Below the pieces are notes generated by a model that saw nothing but the letters and a program-made list of their open reading frames with translations, had not been told where the DNA came from and searched no databases. From assembly GCA_003155465.1 (NCBI GenBank), contig PMCR01000304.1, positions 1 to 14,566 on the forward strand: DNA of 14,566 bases, given 5' to 3'. This document shows, piece after piece, positions 1 to 5,771 of the stretch. The position numbers were made by a program, and so were the translations under genes. Source of the DNA: Myxococcales bacterium. GTDB taxonomy: Bacteria > Myxococcota > Polyangia > Fen-1088. Within the stretch, counting starts at the first letter, position 1, and every line of letters begins with the position of its first letter.

Positions 1-103
1 CCGCTTAACGCCTATGGGGGCTGGGGGTGAGGTTGACTATTTCCGTGGTCCACGCTGCTGCTCCTGACTCGCTCTTCCTGCCCGTATCCCTCACCCCTGC
101 TAG
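1..103. other. Unassigned sequence upstream of broken transposase
   Basis: I see no gene here. The transposase frame that is open from 104 has a TAG at 101-103, and the codons before it do not read like transposase. This stretch is therefore either foreign DNA joined to the transposon remnant or decayed sequence of the same element. Short open frames on both strands have no recognisable features. Confidence 0.4.
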
Positions 104-880
104 CACTTTTCAGACACGCTCTTACTGGCCGAAGAACGTGCGCGCAAACGGCGTGAGCTACTCGCCGCCACCGAGAGGGATCTCGAAATCGTCGCGAAGG
201 CCGTGGTTCGGACCAAGCGCCCATTGCGCGGCAAAGATCAGATCGGGTTGCGCGTGGGCAAGGTCCTGGGCCACTACAAGATGGCCAAGCATTTCAAGCT
301 GACCATCACCGACGACAGTTTTCGCCATGAGCGCGACGAGAACGCCATCGCGAGCGAGGCAGCGCTCGACGGGACCTATGTCGTTCGCACAACCGTCAGC
401 GCTGAACGTCTGGCCTGTGAAGAGGTGGTCCGGTCGTACAAGCGCCTAGCCGCCGTCGAGCGCGCCTTCCGCAGCCTCAAGACCATGGACCTTCACATTC
501 GCCCCATCTATCACCACAAGGCCGACCGCGTGCGTGCCCACGTCCTCTTGTGCTTGCCTAGCTGCTACGTCGAGTGGCACATGCGTCGCGCATTGGCGCC
601 GCTTCTTTTCGACGATGAAGACAAGCCCTCAGGTGAGGCTTTGCGCTCGTCGGTCGTTGCTCCCGCAGAGCGCCCTGCCGCTGCCATACAGAAGGCGAAC
701 ACCAAGCGAACTGCCGAGGGTGGTTCAGTCCACAGCTTCGCCACCATGATTCGAGATCTAGCTACGCTCGTGAAGAACCGAGTGCAGCCTCGAACCGACG
801 GCGCCGACGCCTTTGACATCATCACCAAGCCAACCCCCACCCAGAAGAAGGCGCTCGACCTCTTGAACGTGCGCCTGTAG
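104..880 (+). pseudogene. IS1634/IS4-type transposase, N-terminally truncated
   Basis: This is the C-terminal part of a DDE transposase of the IS4 superfamily, most like the IS1634 group. The frame is open from 104 (after TAG at 101-103). Transposase-like residues such as LLAEERARKRRELLAATE are already present before the first possible start, a GTG at 203. Recognisable pieces are LRGKDQIGLRVGKVLGHYKMAK, then SYKRLAAVERAFRSLKT, which carries the likely catalytic Glu (codon 458-460) in the Y-R-E-K type signature, then RVRAHVLLCL and EWHMRRALAPLLFDDEDK. The natural C-terminus, with stop at 880, appears intact. Full-length members run to about 500-600 residues and carry two catalytic Asp residues upstream. 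Those are missing, so the product should be inactive. A strong hairpin follows at 889-930. The family group is recognised from memory of related sequences. Confidence 0.85.
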
Positions 881-888
881 CCAGAAAC

Positions 889-930
889 GAGTGGCTGAAT
901 CTCCTCGTCTGCGAGGAAATTCAGCCACTC
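889..930. terminator. Strong hairpin just after transposase stop
   Basis: The arms GAGTGGCTGAAT (889-900) and ATTCAGCCACTC (919-930) are perfect 12-bp complements. After one C-A mismatch an inner stem TCCTCG/CGAGGA continues around a TCTG loop. It starts 9 nt after the transposase stop. There is no run of T after it, so it is not a classic intrinsic terminator. It could stop transcription of the transposase, protect the 3' end of the mRNA, or be a palindrome near the element's right end. The structure is directly visible; its role is inferred. Confidence 0.55.
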
Positions 931-983
931 ACGCCTAATCGGCGGGGGAACTTCGGACTAGTCTGACCAGATTGGAGCGCGAC

Positions 984-1229
984 GTGGCAAAGGAATGGCA
1001 GTTGCAAGAAGCGAAGGCCCGCCTGAGCGAGGTCATCGACGAGAGCATCCAGCGGGGACCGCAGACCGTGACCCGGCACGGGCGGCCTGTGGCCCTGGTG
1101 CTGGGAGCTGACGACTTCCGGCGTCTGTCGCGAAGCGGGCTAGATTTCAAGGCCTTCCTGCGCGCGGCACCGATTCGCGGGTTGAACTTGATGCGCAGCC
1201 GCGAGCGTGGGCGGCGCGTGGGGCTGTGA
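984..1229 (+). CDS. Phd/YefM-type antitoxin
   Basis: This encodes an 81-residue antitoxin of the Phd/YefM family, which binds and neutralises the PIN-domain RNase encoded next door and normally represses the shared promoter through its N-terminal DNA-binding fold. The N-terminus (after GTG) AKEWQLQEAKARLSEVIDES, followed by GPQTVTRHGRPVALVLGADDFRRL, is typical of the family. The Arg-rich C-terminus is where toxin binding usually lies. I choose GTG at 984 because GGAG (974-977) sits 6 nt upstream and the protein then begins at the usual family start. A TTG at 972 would add four residues and overlap the ribosome-binding site. Its TGA overlaps the GTG start of the toxin gene by 3 nt (GTGA), so the two are translationally coupled. 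Confidence 0.9.
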   Translation: MAKEWQLQEAKARLSEVIDESIQRGPQTVTRHGRPVALVLGADDFRRLSRSGLDFKAFLRAAPIRGLNLMRSRERGRRVGL

Positions 1230-1723
1230 GCTTCCTCATTGACACTTGCGCCCTGGCCGAGCTGGTCAAGCTGCGGCCCCATGCCGGCGTTCTCGCTTGG
1301 TTCGAGGCGCAGAACGCCGAGACACTCCACCTCAGCGCACTCACGGTCGGCGAGATCGAGAAGGGCGTCGCGCTTATTCCCGCAGGCCGCCGACGGACCG
1401 CGCTGCGCACGTGGCCGGGAACTCCAGCTTCGACCTACTCCTCGCGTGTCCTGCAGGTTGACGTTGTCGTGGCCGCCGCCTGGGGTCGCCTGTGCGCAGC
1501 GGCCGAGCAGAACGGGCGCCGTCTGTCCGTGGTCGATGGCCTGACTGCCGCCACCGCCATCCACCATGGGCTGACCGTGGTCACCCGCAACACCAAGGAC
1601 TTCGCGCCCACGGGGGCGCCGCTGCTCGACCCCTGGCGGACGTGGGGCCGGTCACCGCGTGCAGGTCGCTCCGCAGCTCTGTCATCGCAGCGAGCCGTCA
1701 GACCTGCCCGAATCGCGCGGTGA
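1226..1723 (+). CDS. vapC: VapC-like PIN-domain toxin with odd C-terminal tail
   Basis: This is a PIN-domain ribonuclease toxin of the VapC/FitB type, expected to cleave RNA with Mg2+ or Mn2+ and to be held inactive by the upstream antitoxin. The acidic active-site residues are present: Asp6 in FLIDTCALAE, Glu43 in TVGEIEKG, Asp104 in SVVDGLTAAT and Asp125 in TRNTKDF. The family usually ends shortly after the equivalent of APLLDPW (about residue 137). Here the frame continues for 28 low-complexity Arg/Ser/Ala residues to 165, which look like read-through into non-coding sequence. The catalytic core is complete, so it may still be active. It converges with the orphan antitoxin reading frame on the other strand and overlaps it. 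Function is a family-based call. Confidence 0.88.
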   Translation: MSFLIDTCALAELVKLRPHAGVLAWFEAQNAETLHLSALTVGEIEKGVALIPAGRRRTALRTWPGTPASTYSSRVLQVDVVVAAAWGRLCAAAEQNGRRLSVVDGLTAATAIHHGLTVVTRNTKDFAPTGAPLLDPWRTWGRSPRAGRSAALSSQRAVRPARIAR

Positions 1724-1983
1724 GGCGGCCCTATCACCTGCCGCGGGGCACGGCGAGCCTGCAGTTCGGCTTCGACCTCGGCGAAGACGCGTTCGGCAGG
1801 TATCAATTCAGCGCGGCCGGTTTCGACATCGCACAGTCGACGCTGGACTTCCTCCTCCCACGCCGGGCTCAATTGGCCGTACGCGCTGTTCTCCAGGCTA
1901 TCGAGGATCTCGCTGGCGATCGCGGCCCGCTCCGTCGGGTCAAGCTTGAGAGAGGCTTCCAGGATCTCCCGTGGCTGCGTCAT
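1435..1983 (-). CDS. Orphan TIGR02574-type addiction-module antitoxin, 3' end lost
   Basis: The first ~82 residues (1738-1983) match the short 'putative addiction module component' family, antitoxins normally paired with a RelE/ParE-type toxin. The start REILEASLKLDPTERAAIAS, then ILDSLE, AWEEEVQRR and VETGRAELIPAERVFAEVEA, follow the family pattern. Members are usually about 70-85 residues long. This frame has no stop there and runs on to 1435 antisense to vapC, giving 182 codons whose second half looks like nonsense (Arg/Ala/Pro/Thr-rich). No RelE/ParE-like toxin is visible downstream on the minus strand, where it would be expected. The gene looks like a remnant joined to the vapC side by a deletion or insertion. 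Upstream of ATG 1983 I see no clear ribosome-binding site. Only residues 1-82 are trusted. Confidence 0.6.
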   Translation of the reverse strand: MTQPREILEASLKLDPTERAAIASEILDSLENSAYGQLSPAWEEEVQRRLCDVETGRAELIPAERVFAEVEAELQARRAPRQVIGPPHRAIRAGLTARCDDRAAERPARGDRPHVRQGSSSGAPVGAKSLVLRVTTVSPWWMAVAAVRPSTTDRRRPFCSAAAHRRPQAAATTTSTCRTREE

Positions 1984-2267
1984 GCATCTAGTCTAGCGTG
2001 CGATCGGCGATCCGTAGGGGCTTTTCTGATTTGCGCCCCCTACTCCGAACGTTCTGGCGAGTAACGCTGTCCACCTGGACAGGGGTGGACACCCCTGGGC
2101 CTCTGTCGAAACGGGATCGCGGCCGCGGCAGCGATGTCGCTGGTTGCCTTTGAAGCCTTCAAGATGGCGGAGTTGCCTGACGATCTGGTCATGCGGCCGC
2201 GCGGCTGGACTGCGGCACGGGATCAGGCGAAGATCAGGCACGGACTGTGCAGAAGGACGGTCGTGAA
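1984..2267. other. Intergenic gap before the TPR-PEGA gene
   Basis: There is no convincing gene in these 284 bases. They contain a nested inverted repeat (2068-2097). They also contain a 49-codon ORF, 2134-2283 on the plus strand, that starts at ATG and would overlap the next gene's start. Its translation (for example FEAFKMAELPDDLVMRPRGW, ending CRRTVVKWRTH) looks somewhat protein-like and its end vaguely resembles a helix-turn-helix, but it has no ribosome-binding site. It may be the tail of a lost gene. Promoters for the orphan antitoxin (minus) and the TPR-PEGA gene (plus) must lie here; I could not place them. Confidence 0.4.
2068..2097. repeat. Nested inverted repeats with GTCCACC half-sites
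   Basis: TGTCCACC (2068-2075) and GGTGGACA (2084-2091) are perfect 8-bp complements around an 8-nt spacer. Overlapping them, CAGGGGT (2080-2086) and ACCCCTG (2091-2097) form a 7-bp stem with a GGAC loop. The two structures are mutually exclusive because they share bases. The site lies about 170-200 bp upstream of the TPR-PEGA gene. It could be an operator or the end of a lost insertion sequence; the nearby transposase remnant favours the latter. Confidence 0.45.
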
Positions 2268-3422
2268 ATGGCGCACCCACTGAAGAAGATCATTTTGTCG
2301 CTGGCGATGCTTGCGATCCCGGCGGAGCCCATCGCGGCCCGCGCGGATTCTACGGCCAACGCTCGGGTCGAGGCGAAGAAGCACTTCGACCGGGCGATGG
2401 AACTGAACGAGGACGGGCAGGTGGCCGAGGCGGTGATCGAGCTCAAGCGCTGCTACGAGTTGTCGCCCCATCACACGGTCCTCTACAATCTTGGCCAGGC
2501 ATACATCACGCTCGCCAAGCCCGTGGAAGCGGTGGCTGCTTTGCAGCGCTACCTGGACGAGGGCGGTACGGCGATCAAGCCGGCCCGGCGCGCGGAGGTG
2601 GAGCAGGAGATCGCGCGCCAGAAGACGCGCATCGCGACCCTGGAAATCCGGGGCCTGCCCGATGGCGCCGTAGTGACCATCGACGGCGAGGAGGCAGGCA
2701 AGGCTCCCCTGGCAGCTCCGGTGCGCGTGGGCGTGGGTACGCACGTGGTGGCGGTCACGGCTGCCCGGTACGAGCCAGGCGAAGCGAAGATCGAGGTTGC
2801 GGGTGAGGACCGCAAAGTCGTGGACTTGAAGTTGGTGCCACGGCCCGGGCAACCGGCCGCGGCCGCTGGGGCGATAGCGGGCCTCGGCACGCCTCGACCG
2901 GCGGCGGCACCGGCACCGACTCCGCCGCCGACACCGGTAGCGGCACCGACTCCGGCGCCGGTTCCGGCCACGGCTGCGGTTCCAGCTCCGGCTTCGGCAC
3001 CGGTTCCGGCGCCGGAGCAGCCGGCCCCGGGAATGAGCCTCGCGCCAGTGCAGGGCGAGGTCGCCACGTCGGCCGAGGGCGCAAGATGGAGCGCCCTCCG
3101 GATCGCCGGAATCGTGACCGCCAGCGTGGGCGTGGTCGGGCTGGTGACCGGCGGAATTCTGTGGGCGGCGGCAACCAGCAAGAACGACGATGCCGTGAGC
3201 CAGTGGAAGACCGGAGACCTCCGGGCGCGCAGTACCCGGAGCGACGCCGAGAGCCTGGCCACGGGCGCAAACGTGTGTCTGATTGCCGGCGGCGTGCTGG
3301 CGGGGGTTGGGGCCATCACGACTTTGCTCACCTTCGTTGACGACGGCCCGTCCAAAAGCGTGGCGCTGGCACCCGCCCTGAGCCCGAGCTTCGCAGGCCT
3401 GACAATGAGGGGAACCTGGTGA
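2268..3422 (+). CDS. Secreted TPR and PEGA domain membrane protein
   Basis: This 384-residue envelope protein has an architecture common in myxobacteria. Residues 1-26 form a signal peptide (KKIILSLAMLAIPAEPIAARA). Residues ~30-98 form a TPR-like helical region (FDRAMELNEDGQVAEAVIEL, then VLYNLGQAYI). Residues ~124-190 are a PEGA domain (TLEIRGLPDGAVVTIDGEEA, later GTHVVAVTAARYEPG). Residues ~191-258 are a Pro/Ala-rich linker. Two hydrophobic segments follow at ~278-301 and ~334-356. PEGA domains are thought to bind surface or wall ligands; the substrate is unknown. I prefer ATG 2268 (AAGGA about 10 nt upstream) over GTG 2247, because it puts the Lys pair and hydrophobic core at the usual place. 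Its stop overlaps the next gene's start (ATGA), so it is coupled to lipoprotein A. Domain calls are solid, the exact role is not known. Confidence 0.85.
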   Translation: MAHPLKKIILSLAMLAIPAEPIAARADSTANARVEAKKHFDRAMELNEDGQVAEAVIELKRCYELSPHHTVLYNLGQAYITLAKPVEAVAALQRYLDEGGTAIKPARRAEVEQEIARQKTRIATLEIRGLPDGAVVTIDGEEAGKAPLAAPVRVGVGTHVVAVTAARYEPGEAKIEVAGEDRKVVDLKLVPRPGQPAAAAGAIAGLGTPRPAAAPAPTPPPTPVAAPTPAPVPATAAVPAPASAPVPAPEQPAPGMSLAPVQGEVATSAEGARWSALRIAGIVTASVGVVGLVTGGILWAAATSKNDDAVSQWKTGDLRARSTRSDAESLATGANVCLIAGGVLAGVGAITTLLTFVDDGPSKSVALAPALSPSFAGLTMRGTW

Positions 3423-3991
3423 TGCGCCTGCCTGGCATCGCAATTTTGGCGTCTATGACCGTCACCGCCTGCAGCCTGCCTGCCTTTCCACCGGGCGGTG
3501 CGGGCGGAACCCGCAGCACGGGTGGGACAACCGTGGGCAGCGGCGGAGCAACTGGAGGAACCGGCGGCAGAACTGCAGGCAGCGGCGGGACAACCGCTGG
3601 AACCGGCGGTTCCACTAGCACAGCAGGCGCAACCGCAACGTACATGAACAGCCTCACCTTTGGCACCGGAGTCGGCGGAACCGATTTCGATCTGATCAAC
3701 CCGGGCACGACCTTCTCGGTCGCTGCAGAAGGCACAACGGGGGCGATCTATTTCAAACTGGAAAGCGCAGCAGACATGGCCGGCCGCACGGTCCGCCTCT
3801 ACATCAACGCTGGCACCTATGACACCCACGATTATCCAAATCCCCAATCCTACGGTCACATCCTGTTGTCATCATTCCGTATCACCGACACCGGATCGTT
3901 CACGGTGAAAGGCTACCTGGTCGAACAGGTTGGGCCTGACATCGGCAAGGAAACCTTCGTGGCCGGGGCCAACATCACGATGCAGCCATAG
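3422..3991 (+). CDS. Lipoprotein A: Gly-rich linker plus duplicated domain
   Basis: This is a 189-residue predicted lipoprotein. The signal peptide MRLPGIAILASMTVTAC has a lipobox VTAC with the lipidated Cys at 17. Residues ~25-70 are a flexible Gly/Thr/Ser linker (repeats such as GGTTVGSGGATGG). Residues ~77-189 form a compact, probably beta-rich domain (SLTFGTGVGGTDFDLINPG, then YFKLESAADMAGRTVRLYIN, ending GANITMQP). I do not recognise this domain. The same domain is in lipoprotein B at 8266-8700, nearly identical in DNA and protein but with a different leader. The start ATG 3422 overlaps the upstream TPR-PEGA stop, so the two proteins are probably made together and may act together at the envelope. 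A GTG at 3419 would add one residue only. Confidence 0.85.
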   Translation: MRLPGIAILASMTVTACSLPAFPPGGAGGTRSTGGTTVGSGGATGGTGGRTAGSGGTTAGTGGSTSTAGATATYMNSLTFGTGVGGTDFDLINPGTTFSVAAEGTTGAIYFKLESAADMAGRTVRLYINAGTYDTHDYPNPQSYGHILLSSFRITDTGSFTVKGYLVEQVGPDIGKETFVAGANITMQP

Positions 3992-4002
3992 TGCAGCCTG
4001 TG
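3648..4002 (+). repeat. 355-bp direct repeat, copy A
   Basis: This stretch covers the whole C-terminal domain of lipoprotein A and 11 nt beyond its stop codon. It aligns without gaps to 8357-8711. By hand I count 13 differences (about 96% identity), 12 of them in coding sequence: 8 change amino acids (7 substitutions) and 4 are silent. Similarity ends sharply on both sides, within the linker and just after the stop. Confidence 0.92.
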
Positions 4003-4036
4003 AGGTGACGAATTCTGAGCGGCGTGCGCTGGCGAC

Positions 4037-4690
4037 CTACTCCAAGTCCGCGCCTGTCTCACTTGCGCCCAGATCCCCGGCGTCCCCTTCCAAGCCCAGA
4101 TCCCCTTCCGCGTCCAGGTCCCCTTCCACGTCCAGGTTCAACCCCACGTCCAGGTTCAACGCCACATCCAGGTTCAACCCCAGGTCCAGGTTTAACCCCA
4201 CGTCCGGGTTCGACACCGCGTCCAGGTTCACACCCGTGTCCAGGTTTGCACCCAGGTCGACACCCCGGTCCACCTTCGTGTCCAGCCCTACGCTTCCGCC
4301 ATCACCAAACACCAGCGGGCTATCGGACGGAGCAGCCCCGGCGTCGCCCGCGATCGAAGCGTCCCTGGCGTCGTCAGGGAAATCAGCCCCAACTGTGATA
4401 TCCACCGAAGCGTCGGGCAGGTCTACCGGCTGATCCAGCGGTACATCGGCAATTCTCGCGTCCGTCACCGCGTCCGCAAGGCGATTGTCCAGATCTGGCA
4501 AGGCGCGATCGGCAAACCGAGTGTCCACACTGACCGCGTCTCTTGGTAGCGCGGAGTCGGGACTCGCGTTCGAGGGCCTCTCTTTCGCGGCGTCTATCCT
4601 CAGGTAGGCCGGATTGGATTCTCGGCATCCTGCCCCCGTCATCCCGATGAACAGCGCGAGCATAGCCCAAGGACTGCGTTTTCGTAGCAA
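4037..4690 (-). CDS. Asp-rich hexad-repeat lipoprotein
   Basis: This encodes a 217-residue predicted lipoprotein that I do not recognise as a family. The signal peptide [20 protein letters not shown] ends at Cys22; the lipobox GAGC is somewhat atypical. The rest is extremely acidic: Asp-, Ala- and Pro-rich to ~135, then about 12 hexads of the type [12 protein letters not shown] to ~205, with Asp at nearly every sixth position. No folded domain is visible after the repeats. I choose TTG 4690 because a perfect GGAGG lies 6 nt upstream (4697-4701 on the plus strand) and the signal peptide starts there; the frame is open further upstream, but those residues do not look like a signal peptide. It is divergent from the PEGA gene at 4773 across 82 bp and converges on lipoprotein A. 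It could be an extended surface stalk or a cation binder; both are guesses. Confidence 0.75.
   Translation of the reverse strand: MLRKRSPWAMLALFIGMTGAGCRESNPAYLRIDAAKERPSNASPDSALPRDAVSVDTRFADRALPDLDNRLADAVTDARIADVPLDQPVDLPDASVDITVGADFPDDARDASIAGDAGAAPSDSPLVFGDGGSVGLDTKVDRGVDLGANLDTGVNLDAVSNPDVGLNLDLGLNLDVALNLDVGLNLDVEGDLDAEGDLGLEGDAGDLGASETGADLE
4076..4282 (-). repeat. 18-bp tandem repeat encoding Asp-Leu-Asn hexads
   Basis: About 12 units of 18 bp in the Asp-rich lipoprotein gene encode hexads around LDVGLN. The middle units are nearly identical (plus-strand form close to CCACGTCCAGGTTCAACC) and the outer ones drift, to LDVEGD and LEGDAG at one end and GLDTKVD at the other. The reading frame is kept throughout. 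Such repeats commonly change copy number between strains. Confidence 0.85.
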
Positions 4691-4696
4691 GCCAGA

Positions 4697-4701
4697 CCTC
4701 C
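4697..4701 (-). promoter_or_regulatory. Strong Shine-Dalgarno supporting a TTG start
   Basis: On the minus strand the sequence reads ACGGAGGT followed by TCTGGC and then TTG at 4690. The 6-nt spacing after GGAGG is close to ideal. This is the main evidence that translation of the Asp-rich lipoprotein starts at this TTG and not at upstream or internal ATG codons. Confidence 0.7.
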
Positions 4702-4757
4702 GTCGGCAGGGTTTGGAGCATCTTACCAGCAATGGTGCTCTGCGGGCCGGTTCCTTG

Positions 4758-4763
4758 TACAAT
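4758..4763 (+). promoter_or_regulatory. Possible -10 element, very close to start codon
   Basis: TACAAT lies 9 nt before ATG 4773 in the 82-bp divergent region. If used as a -10 box, transcription would start at about 4770 and the mRNA would be almost leaderless, which fits the lack of a Shine-Dalgarno sequence there. I see no clear -35 partner. The same hexamer occurs at 8227-8232 upstream of lipoprotein B. Confidence 0.3.
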
Positions 4764-4772
4764 GCCCCTCTG

Positions 4773-5771
4773 ATGCTGTCCTTGGCGCGTCTTTGCACCC
4801 TCTTCTGCCTTTGCACGGTGCTTGCGCACGCCGCACGTGCCCAGCCGGAAGCGAGCGGGACGCAAACGGTGGCTGTGGTCCGTTTGGAGTTCGAGGGAAA
4901 GATCCCCAAGGTGCTTCAACAGCTCTTCGCTCGGCGCCTGGTCGAAGGCCTGTCTGCCGTCCATTTCGAGGTGCTGTCGGAGGACGACGTCCAGAACAAA
5001 CTGGTTGGCCCCTCGCTGGCTTTGGCGAGCTGTCGGGATGCCTCTTGTTTTCCGGCCATGGCCTCCGCGCTGTCGGCGAGCTACCTCATCGGTGCCAAGG
5101 TCAGCGAAAGCAACAAGACCTACGTGGTCACCATGGATATCATCAACGGGCGGACCGGCGCCGTGTTGGCCAGCAACCACGAACGTTGCGAAACCTGCGG
5201 GGTCGAAGAAGCGGGCGAGAAGATGGGGTTGGCGGCCTCGGCACTGCGCGACAGACTAGAGACATTGGCGCGAGCACCCGCCCGCTTCATCGTCAGATCG
5301 CGTCCCGCCTCCGCCACGGTGGAGATAGACGGCAAGACCGTCGGCGTCACGCCACTCGATGTGGAACTGGCAGGCGGCGTGCACCACCTACGCTTGCTCA
5401 TGCGCGCCTACGACACCCTGGAGAGGACCCTCACGGTGGTGAGTGGAGTGGACGAGGGCATCGATCTGGATCTGGTGGCAATTCCTTCGCACTTCCCCCA
5501 TCGCACCGCGGGTATTGCGACCCTGGTCAGTGGGGCGGTCTTGCTGGCAGCAGGCATCATCACGCTGGCTTTCGACCACAGCGAGATCGGATGCCGTGCC
5601 AGGGAAAAAGACCCCTACGGCCACTGTCCCTGGGTTCGTTCCACCAAGTGGTGGGGCGCGGCCATGGTGGGCACCGGCGCGGTAGCAGCCACCCTGGGCG
5701 GGGTTTTCCTCTACCTCGCACCACGCTCGGGCACTACCATGTTGGGCGCGGGCCTAAGCCGCACGTTCTAA
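4773..5771 (+). CDS. Secreted PEGA protein with CsgG/TolB-like N-terminal domain
   Basis: This is a 332-residue envelope protein. Residues 1-24 form a signal peptide (ending LAHAARA). Residues ~30-165 resemble the CsgG/TolB-N-like fold frequent in myxobacterial proteins: strand TVAVVRLEFEGKIPKVLQQ, then FEVLSEDDVQNKL, YLIGAKVSESNKTYVVTMDI and NGRTGAVLASN. Cysteines at 88/93 and 139/142 could form disulfides. Residues ~171-236 are a PEGA domain (FIVRSRPASATVEIDGKTV, GVTPLDVELAGGVHHLRL). Two hydrophobic segments follow at ~245-268 and ~292-316. The overall plan resembles the TPR-PEGA protein upstream. I use ATG 4773, since the frame further upstream (from 4614) overlaps the divergent lipoprotein gene and does not look like a signal peptide. 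Its TAA abuts the stop of the convergent kinase gene with no base between. Ligand and role unknown. Confidence 0.83.
   Translation: MLSLARLCTLFCLCTVLAHAARAQPEASGTQTVAVVRLEFEGKIPKVLQQLFARRLVEGLSAVHFEVLSEDDVQNKLVGPSLALASCRDASCFPAMASALSASYLIGAKVSESNKTYVVTMDIINGRTGAVLASNHERCETCGVEEAGEKMGLAASALRDRLETLARAPARFIVRSRPASATVEIDGKTVGVTPLDVELAGGVHHLRLLMRAYDTLERTLTVVSGVDEGIDLDLVAIPSHFPHRTAGIATLVSGAVLLAAGIITLAFDHSEIGCRAREKDPYGHCPWVRSTKWWGAAMVGTGAVAATLGGVFLYLAPRSGTTMLGAGLSRTF

Noticed and set aside
2223..3859. Long minus-strand frames opposite the TPR-PEGA and lipoprotein A genes (2223-3443 and 2549-3859)
   Set aside because: They are Arg/Gly/Ala-rich shadows, in part antisense to the Pro/Ala linker. The plus strand has a signal peptide, TPR, PEGA and lipobox that explain the region.
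4076..4282. Regular repeats that could suggest a CRISPR array or iteron origin
   Set aside because: The 18-bp units are contiguous without spacers and keep a reading frame, so they are coding tandem repeats.
3930..4433. Plus-strand ORFs with SRFNPTS-type and RPGSTP-type repeats
   Set aside because: These repeats come from the 18-bp tandem array read antisense. The minus-strand frame has a ribosome-binding site, signal peptide and lipobox.
4614..4772. Upstream extension of the CsgG-like PEGA gene to 4614
   Set aside because: It would overlap the divergent lipoprotein gene and bury the signal peptide; ATG 4773 places the signal peptide at the start.
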